From NCBI RefSeq assembly GCF_026151205.1, contig NC_087073.1:7647001-7711000 (forward strand): DNA of 64,000 nucleotides, in the 5' to 3' direction. Below the pieces are notes generated by a model. That model worked only from the letters and a program-made list of their open reading frames with translations, had not been told where the DNA came from and did no database searches. Below are positions 56,878-64,000 of this stretch, one piece after another. Both the position numbers and the translations under genes were made by a program. Numbering within the stretch: position 1 is the first letter of the stretch; each line of letters starts with the position of its first letter. Origin of the DNA: Bolinopsis microptera. Lineage: Eukaryota; Ctenophora; Tentaculata; Lobata; Bolinopsidae.

Positions 56878-59326
56878 TTATAGTCTGTCCTCTTCCAACT
56901 GGGTGATTGTGATATAGGTCGCCTCCTCCTGCCCTGTTTCACCACTATCTCCACCTGGAGCTGTGTTCCTGTACGTCACCACATCATCTCCTCTCCTGTT
57001 CCCTACAAACGTTATATCAGCGTATGTTGGTTCTTCCTCAGTTTCAGGACTGTAGGTTTCGCTACATTGTCCTCCATGTCTGTCCTGCTTATCTACAGTT
57101 GCGTAAACTGGCTGCGATTGGATTGTCGAGTAAAGATCGTATTGGTTTTGGTCAGGTTGAATCTGGGGCTGTATCTGTTGTTTTCTGTTTCCTTGCTCCT
57201 GTCTGTTTATCCGGTTATATAGACCTTCTGTGTTATCTTCTGTGTTGTCTTGGTTTTGGTCAGGTTGAATCTGGGGCTGTATCTGTTGTTTTCTGTTTCC
57301 TAGCTCCTGTCGGTTTATCCGGCTATAAAGACCTTCTGTGTTATCTTCAGTGTTGTCTTGGTTTTGGTCAGGTTGAATCTGGGGCTGTATCTGTTGTTTT
57401 CTGTTTCCTTGCTCCTGTCTGTTTATCCGGTTATAAAGACCTTCTGTGTTATCTTCTGTGTTGTCTTGGTTTTGGTCAGGTTGAATCTGGGGCTGTATCT
57501 GTTGTTTTCTGTTTCCTAGCTCCTGTCGGTTTATCCGGCTATAAAGACCTTCTGTGTTATCTTCAGTGTTGTCTTGGTTTTGGTCAGGTTGAATCTGGGG
57601 TTGTATCTGTTGTTTTCTGTTTCCTAGCTCCTCTCTGTTTATCCGGCTATAAAGACCTTCTGTGTTATCTTCTGTGGTGTCCGAGGACTGAGCTGCTTGC
57701 TCATTCACTGTGGGATAAGTTGCTTCCTGGTATTGGTTCATTTCATTGTTATCAGTTTCTCCTCTTATCTCATCTGCGACATTTTTATTTCTGTATTTCC
57801 TCACTCTAAGAATGATGACAATCGCCAGCATTATCAGCAACAGCCCTACCCCACCCATTGTGGCTCCTATCAAAGAAATGTTTTTATCTGGTTTCCTACA
57901 GTTGTTTTTATCACTGGTTGTGCTGTCGAAACATAATTTCGTGCCATTTTCTGAGCAATTGTACTCGATATCTGGCTTGCAATAAACTTTACAACCCTCT
58001 CCGTGGTAGTATTCTATGCACTTATCACAGTCATCTCCTGTTATCCTCTCCTCGCATATTTTCTTTCCTGTTGTTTGGTTACAAGTGTAGCTTCCTGGTT
58101 GTGGCTCACAGTTAGTGGTACATTTATGTTCTGGATAGTAGTTTCCCTTACAGGCTTTCTTTCCTGATTCATTACACGTGTAGTTAACAGACTTGTTGCA
58201 GAATGTAGAACAGTCAGGTCCATAGTAGTTATTCGCACAGTTGTGCAGTTGAGACCTGTCCAGTTTACTAGACAATCTTTCTCTCCTAGTTCCGAGCAGG
58301 TGTATTTGTCAGGGTTAGGGGGACAGTGCACATCACAAGTTTCAGCAGGGTAGTAATTATCAGAACAAGACTGACAACCCTCTCCTGTGAAGCCTGTGAT
58401 GCAGGTATCACAGTCATCTCCTGTTATCCTTTCTTCACAATCTTTCTCTCCTGATGATCCGCACTTGTAATAACCGGTTTTAGGTTTGCAGTATTTACTA
58501 CAGTCTGTTCCGTAGTAGTTATCTACGCAGAAGTCACAACCTAAACCGGTAAATAGGTTATCACAGCTCAAAATTCTATATTTTAAAGTAATAATCGATT
58601 TCCCGTTGTCAGGTGTAATTGTATAGGAACGCCAGTACCACTTGGAGGAATCTTCACCCGATTTTCTCAAGTAGAATGGTACCTTTGCAATCGTCCTGCT
58701 TCTTATATATTTATCGTTGTAACCGTCTTCATCCCATACTTCAAATGATATTGTTATGTCCTTATCAGTGCGGAAGTTTACTGTCGTAGCTTCATCAAGC
58801 TGATTCACGTTTGAGAACAATACTTTCTCTTTATTTTTAGTAGAGCCTGTTTCTGCTACATTGAGGAATACCTCTCCATCTCGTTCCCTGATGACGACGT
58901 TCTTGAAGTAAAAATCACATACGTCCCCGCTACCACAGTTATACGTATCACTGTACGAATACAACTGTACCTCCCCCTGTCCACTGCAGTATATGTGCTC
59001 CTATGTGGGTAATGAGTGGGTAATGTGTGGGTAATGGTAGGTAATGTGTGGGTAATGGTAGGTAATGTATGGGTAATGGTGTCTTGTCGTATAATGCAAC
59101 TGTTTTTATCCAGTTAGTGAAGGTTTAGAAATGTACTCGAAAGAAGTTTTCTTAAATTGGCATTGTACGTACTAACGAAATTTTATTATTTTTGAATGCC
59201 TTACCTCTGAGAACTGAATTAAACGAAGAAGTAAAATGTCTCACGCTCAACGTAAAGACGACTTACCGTGAACAGAAGCAGCTGAAAAACCAGAAAAACA
59301 AGCTTTACTCCAACCATGACCCTCAT
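56878..59326 (-). CDS. DSL-module membrane receptor 1 with repeated tyrosine tail
   Basis: Exon 1 (59267-59326) encodes a signal peptide (VKLVFLVFQLLLF); exon 2 (56878-59000) encodes the rest. After EHIYCSGQGEVQ comes a C2/MNNL-like domain (DITISFEVWDEDGYNDKY). Several Cys modules follow, such as CVDNYYGTDCSKYC, whose spacing resembles the DSL domain of Notch ligands. A TM segment (MGGVGLLLIMLAIVIIL) leads to a 200-residue tail with five 36-aa repeats, each with GLY(S/N)RIN, then YSTI, VYATV, TYADI and TYITI. These YxxI/V motifs resemble ITAM/ITIM-type docking sites, so a tyrosine-phosphorylated signalling receptor is inferred. One base is missing near 58238 compared with the paralogue (NCTTCANN region), shifting the frame: either a pseudogene or a sequence error. 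Confidence 0.8.
57190..57695. repeat. 108-bp coding minisatellite in receptor 1 tail
   Basis: Five tandem 108-bp units encoding 36 residues each. Units alternate between two subtypes (LYSRINRQELGN and LYNRINRQEQGN), so the expansion step was probably a 216-bp dimer. The 3n unit keeps the frame open. Confidence 0.93.
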
Positions 59327-60455
59327 TTGATCGGTGGTTTTATAGTATGTAGTGATCAAACCAATAAACGAAACGTAAGAAAGACGGAATGGGATATCTG
59401 CATCCTACGTCGCAGTGTTTATGTTACGGGACATGGGTATCGTTGGAGTTGTACGTTGAGTAGCTGACAACAGCTGTTGTACTAGAAATAACATTAATAT
59501 TGAGCTTGTTGGACTGTATTGTAATATACTATACGACCCTGTACCATCGTGTAATGAGAATGTTACAATAAAATGGTCTAACTCAGTTTCAAGATCGGTT
59601 CAAATAATGAGATTGTAAATGCATTATATATTAAGATATTAGGGCCGGCCACAAAAATAGTGAAATAAGTGTGGTTCGAATAAGAGGATGTGTATTGTAG
59701 CTTTGTAGGCCCTCGAAAAAATGTTGTGAAATTTGCTTTCAGGATTAAAATCTTGCAATGAGAGACACCTAGTCAAGTGACAAGTTTCGTTGTACTATGT
59801 ACATAGGAATCTAGTGAAAATTAAACTCTTGCCACCAAATAGAGGGAAGCTTCTTCCCTTGCCATCGGGAAACTTCTTGCCTTTCCACAGGGAAGCTTTC
59901 TATTTTCCCACTCGAAAGCAAGCCTCTCTATCGAGGATCTTCTACCAATTGTCGAAATCTTGTCAAAAAAATGAATTCTCAAAAAAATATTGATTTCTCA
60001 AAGATTTCCCGGCTTTGGATTATTTTACTTTTGCATATTAGTTAACAAACTCAGCATATCCAATTCGATGACAGCATCTATTCATCCACTGCTCGATTAT
60101 TCGGCTCAATATGAGCTTTTCGATTTGCCAACATTTGATTAGATACACCATCGATAAGGCACCGAACGTATTAATTGCGATGAACAATTTGATATCCCAA
60201 TCTTTAGTGTAGAAAATTCATTCATAGGTCATTGACTGCCCTAGTCTTGACCCCGTACATGTAACTGATGCTTTATAAAGCTTTTGTTTTTTCTGCTGAT
60301 TATATTCCCGCTGGATTACATTCTTCCATGTCAAAATTTATTTCATTTTGAAAAAAATCAAATTTTTGTTGTTGTTGGTTTATTTGGGTGCAACTGTGCA
60401 AAATAATACGCTGAAGAATTTAATCATAAATGTTTGAATGACAATACACAACTTG
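59327..60455. other. Spacer between tandem receptor genes
   Basis: Carries blocks shared with the region upstream of receptor 2. The 'atatactata...accctgt' to 'cagtttcaag...aatgagattgtaaat' segment (59525-59650) matches 62740-62845. The 'gggaagcttcttcc...gcaagcctctatcgaggatc' segment (59830-59945) matches 62850-63005. The duplicated unit therefore includes upstream sequence. No gene. Confidence 0.75.
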
Positions 60456-60551
60456 CAGCATTAATAATGAAAACCACTCGTCATTTATCTATTCAATAAT
60501 ATAAATATTATTGAATAGATAAATGACGAGTGGTTTTCATTATTAATGCTG
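60456..60551. repeat. Perfect 96-bp palindrome (45-bp arms)
   Basis: Arms from CAGCATTAATAATGAAAACC to its exact complement GGTTTTCATTATTAATGCTG, separated by about 6 bases near 60501-60506. No mismatches by eye. Could extrude as a cruciform or hairpin. It may be a tiny foldback element or an assembly/replication artefact. Confidence 0.93.
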
Positions 60552-60952
60552 TTTATAAACAACATTCGTAACTTACAACTTACAAACTCACGTCGGTTAT
60601 CCACATATTATCAAATGAAAATACTAAACATCATGGTCTTGAAACATAAAATAAAATATGCACTCGTCTCATATCTGTTGATTGTTGATCAAGAATCAAA
60701 TAAAAAAGGTATTAAATCTAAAATATAATCGAAACACTAATTGATAATAATAAAATCTTTTAAGAACTTGAATATGATGTAGTTACATTGAAAATTTAAA
60801 ACGTTGACAATTTTTAAACCTGAGAAGTTTCCCTTGGTCGCATATATACGGAATTATCAGAAATTTGCAACTCTAAACATAAGATTTAACAGCAGTAATA
60901 TTCGTAAATCAGTTTATATTCTAACTCCCGACTCTGCTAAACCTTGGGTCCT

Positions 60953-62547
60953 TTAATCGTTATAGATATGATCACTTGCAATGTCTGGTGATGGTCCATC
61001 AATAGAGCTGTAGGTGTGAGCAGCATCTTCAGAAATTACTTGGAAAGCAACATCGTCGTCCTTTGGCCCGGTAGTGGGGATTTTTTCAGCTGGGTTAGGA
61101 ACTGCAGTATTTACGTAGACCAAATTAACAGTAGATACATTTTCCAGCTTTTTACGTAAGTGAAGAACATAAAATGCAGTTAAAATCGATATTAAAAAGA
61201 ACACAGCTGCCAAACTTGAACTTATCCAGACTCCAAGATGTTGGGCAGCGTTACCTGAAACATTACAATTGATTGTTCGCTGCTATTTATTTGGCAAGCT
61301 TTTATCCCCTATTCCATTGAAAATTTATAATGCCCCACAGTTATTATATATTAGTGTTAAGAAGCACCTAATTCATCTTAAGAAATTGGAAGATTGCCTG
61401 TTTAGTATTTGAAAACTCACAATATTCTCCGGTTTTCCCCTCCTCGCATATTTTCTTTCCTGTTGTTTGGTTACAAGTGTAGCTTCCTGGTTGTGGCTCA
61501 CAGTTAGTGTCACATTTTTGTTCTGGATAGTAGTTTTCCTTACAGACTTTATTTCCTGATTCATCACACTCGTAGTTAACAGACTTGTTGCAGAATGTAG
61601 AACAGTCAGGTCCATAGTAGTTATTCGCACAGGTTATGCAGTTGATACCTGTCCAGTTTCCTAGACAATCTTTCTCTCCTAGTTCCGAGCAGGTGTATTT
61701 CCCAGGGTTAGGGGGACAGTGCACAGCACAAGTTTCAGCAGGGTAGTAGTTATCAGAACAAGACTGACAACCCTCTCCTGTGAAGCCTGTGATGCAGGTA
61801 TCACAGTCATCTCCTGTTATCCTTTCTTCACAAACCTTCTCTCCTGATGATCCGCACTCGTAATAACCGGTTTTAGGTTTGCAGTATTTACTACAGTCTA
61901 TTCCGTAGTAGTTATCTACGCAGGAGTCACAACCTAATCCGGTAAATAGGTGATCACAGCTCAAAATTCTATATTTTATATTAATAACCGATTTCCCATT
62001 GTCCGCTGTAATTGTATAGGAACGCCAGGACCAATCTTCACTCGATTCTTTCAAGTAGAATGGTACCACTAAATTCCTGCTTCTTATATATTTATCGTTG
62101 TCACCGTCTTCATCCCATACTTCAAGTGATATTGTTATTCCGCTACCAGTGCGGAGGCTTACTGTCGTAACTTCATCAAGCTGCTCCACGTTTGAGAAGA
62201 ATACCTTCTCTTTATCTTTAGTAGAGCCTGTTTCTGCTACATTGAGGAATACCTCTCCATCTCGTTCCTTGATTACGACGTTCTTGAAGTAAAAATCACA
62301 TACGTCCCCGTTACCACAGTTATACGTATCATTGAACGAAAACAACTGTACTTCCCCCTGTCCACTGCAGTATATGTGCTCCTGTGTGGGTAATGAGTGG
62401 GTAATGGTAGGTAAAATATTATTATTTTTGAATTTGATTGAAACAAAGAAGTAAGAAGATCTCACGGTCAACGTAAAGATGGCTTACCGTAAAGAGAAGC
62501 AGCTGAAAAACCAGAAAAACAAGCTTCATTCCAACCGTGGCCTTCAT
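60953..62547 (-). CDS. DSL-module membrane receptor 2
   Basis: Paralogue of the gene at 56878-59326. Exon 1 (62488-62547) has the signal peptide (MKLVFLVFQLLLF). Exon 2 (61421-62381) encodes the C2/MNNL-like domain (VWDEDGDNDKY) and five or so DSL-like Cys modules (CVDNYYGIDCSKYC, CANNYYGPDCSTFC). Exon 3 (60953-61254) closes the last module (TGEYCNAA), then a TM segment (AAVFFLISILTAFYVL) and a short tail. Splice phases are consistent. The tail lacks the 36-aa repeats but keeps tyrosines in VYVNTAV, HTYSSI and HIYND. No lesion seen, so it is probably functional. It could be a Notch-ligand-like or adhesion receptor; no canonical EGF array is present. Confidence 0.82.
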
Positions 62548-63328
62548 TAGATCGGAGGTTTTATACGTAGTGATCAAACCAATAAACGAAACGTAAGAAA
62601 GACGGAATGGGATATCCGATATCTGCATCCTACGTTGCAGTGTAAAAGTTATGGGACATGGGTATCGCTGGAGTTGTACGTTGAGTAGCTGAAAACTGGT
62701 GTACTAGAAACAACATTGAGCTTGTTGAACTGTTTTATAATATACTATACAACCCTGTGCCATCGTGTATGTTACAATAAAATGGTCTAACACAGTTTCA
62801 AGAACGATTTAAATAATGAGATTGTAAATATTGCATATATATTAAACTCCTGCCACAAAATAGTGGGAAACATCCTAACTTCCCACAGGAAAGCTTTCTC
62901 TATTCCAACCAGGAAGCTTCTTCCATTCCAATCGGGAAGTTTCGTGCCTTTGCACAGGAAAGCTTTCTCTTTTCCCACTGGGAAGCAAGCCTCTATCGAG
63001 GATCTTTAACCAACAAATTATTATCGAAATTTTCCCTGAAAACTCCGATTTCTCAAAACTTTCCGGGCGGTAAATCAAAATCATCAGTTCCCGGTACGCT
63101 AGCGTACCGAGCGTTCCTACTTTTGAAAGGTAATTTCTCTTCTCCCCTTTTGCCATTCTTACTTGTTAATGAATATCCAAAACATTTTAAATAGCGATAC
63201 GTGTTCACTATTTCTGATTCAATATTTTATCACAAAGAACACAAAAAATGTTCTTCTGTATTTACAGTAGAATAGTATTAAAAAATTGAAATTAAGCAGC
63301 CATTAAGCAACGGTTTATTTAATAGGAA
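62548..63328. other. Upstream of receptor 2 / GPCR, no gene
   Basis: Duplicated upstream blocks (see 59327-60455) and an 18-bp perfect palindrome CGGTACGCTAGCGTACCG at about 63091-63108. Probably contains promoters of both divergent genes; no motif is firm. Confidence 0.5.
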
Positions 63329-64000
63329 ATGTCACTTCTGAACGGAACATCTGCAATTGACTGGCACAATGTTTCATCCAGTGACGTTGAGCGGTTCTTC
63401 ATCGGCTTATGGTGTGTCGTCTCCATAACACTCCCCGTGTTAGGCAACTCAATGGTTCTAGTGTCCTCAATAAAATACAACGCTATAAAACTTGATAACA
63501 TCTCAATAGTATTGATTCAAAACATCGCATTTGCTGACATAGGATTCTCACTGTACGTCATAACAGTACTGATATCAGTTATTGAGAACAAATGGGTTCT
63601 TGGTGATATCCTCTGCACTGTCACCAACTACATGCACCTCTTTTTCGGGGTTTCAGAGATTTACCTGATTTGTGCATTCAACGTCAGCAAGCTTCACTGT
63701 CTTCTGTTCCCGCTCCAGGCCAGACATAGGTCCACACGAACTGGTCGTATCATAGCACTGGCTATGTGGTGTGTAATGCCCATATTCCACATTATTCCCA
63801 CCCAGCTGATAGACAGGACTGAGAGCTTCAGGCTGACCTACTTCAGATGTGAGGGGCATTTCACAGGTACAGGAAAGTTAGCGAAGATATTCCCGTTCCT
63901 GGCTGTGGTGTTCTTCATCCTGCTGCCTATGTTAGTGGTTCTGATAGCTATCATCTGGTTGCTCCAGTATGTGAGGAGGGTTCAGGGTCTTCAGAAGCAG
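63329..64000 (+). CDS. Rhodopsin-type GPCR, partial (runs off window)
   Basis: An open frame of 224 codons with no stop before the window end. There is a short N-terminus with NGT and NVS sequons; TM1 has VLGNSMVL (the conserved Asn); TM2 is LIQNIAFADIGF (conserved Asp). An extracellular-loop Cys (DILCTV) comes before TM3, then TM4 (IIALAMWCV), loop 2 with RCEGHF, and TM5 (VVFFILLPMLVVLIAII) with its Pro, followed by a basic loop (YVRRVQGLQKQ). The DRY motif at the end of TM3 is replaced by NVSKL, as in some cnidarian class A receptors; ligand unknown. TM6-7 lie outside. ATG 63329 is preceded by stops and gives a normal-length N-terminus. Confidence 0.87.
   Translation, partial: MSLLNGTSAIDWHNVSSSDVERFFIGLWCVVSITLPVLGNSMVLVSSIKYNAIKLDNISIVLIQNIAFADIGFSLYVITVLISVIENKWVLGDILCTVTNYMHLFFGVSEIYLICAFNVSKLHCLLFPLQARHRSTRTGRIIALAMWCVMPIFHIIPTQLIDRTESFRLTYFRCEGHFTGTGKLAKIFPFLAVVFFILLPMLVVLIAIIWLLQYVRRVQGLQKQ

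Noticed and set aside
57024-57809. 261-residue plus-strand frame
   Set aside because: It mirrors the 108-bp repeat and TM of the minus-strand receptor gene; its repeated hydrophobic pattern is a by-product.

Overview
This looks like nuclear DNA of an animal, most likely an early-branching metazoan, with cnidarian as my best guess. The evidence is: conserved animal genes split by short GT/AG introns (MED13, NUP205); a GPCR fragment with LDL-receptor class A repeats (GRL101-like); a divergent rhodopsin-type GPCR of the kind expanded in cnidarians; two tandem genes with DSL-type cysteine repeats; an AT-rich background; and a heavy load of retrotransposons, small inverted-repeat transposons and very long microsatellites. 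The phylum is an inference from family resemblance and is not proven here.

Layout. (1) 1-15300: a broken GPCR gene on the minus strand (about 13050 to 2580) whose coding sequence is split between TM1 and TM2 by a 7.8-kb nested insertion. A 5'-truncated non-LTR retrotransposon (4112-11953, flanked by an 11-bp duplication) itself carries a 482-bp inverted-repeat element and a second, CR1/Jockey-like LINE. The second LINE has an AlkB plus SGNH-hydrolase ORF1 and a PHD-endonuclease-RT ORF2. This block lies between two opposite-facing copies of another repeat. (2) 15300-19430: no gene; several inverted-repeat elements. (3) 19434-44039: MED13, a Mediator kinase-module subunit, in 20 exons on the minus strand. 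Its introns hold a 240-bp (AC)n tract, a 10 x 66-bp minisatellite, a 1.9-kb foldback element and a roughly 500-bp (CCCT)n tract. (4) 44040-49580: no convincing gene; several copies of a tiny GC-rich inverted-repeat element with 8-bp target duplications, and a 440-bp element with 124-bp direct terminal repeats. (5) 49588-51149: an intronless SMYD4-like SET/MYND gene with a one-base frameshift. (6) 51297-55059: the first twelve exons of NUP205; the remaining two-thirds of the protein is not found downstream. (7) 56878-62547: two tandem, minus-strand type I membrane receptor genes (signal peptide, C2/MNNL-like domain, DSL-like cysteine modules, TM, tail rich in YxxI/V motifs). (8) 63329-64000: a rhodopsin-type GPCR on the plus strand that runs off the window.

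The genes do not form one pathway. MED13 acts in transcription and NUP205 in the nuclear pore. The DSL-module receptors and the GPCRs are cell-surface signalling proteins. The most unusual content is the tandem receptor pair with its repeated tyrosine tail, the AlkB-SGNH LINE ORF, and the family of about 90-115-bp hairpin-forming mobile elements. Coordinates of exons were set by hand from splice consensus and reading-frame continuity, with no alignment software.
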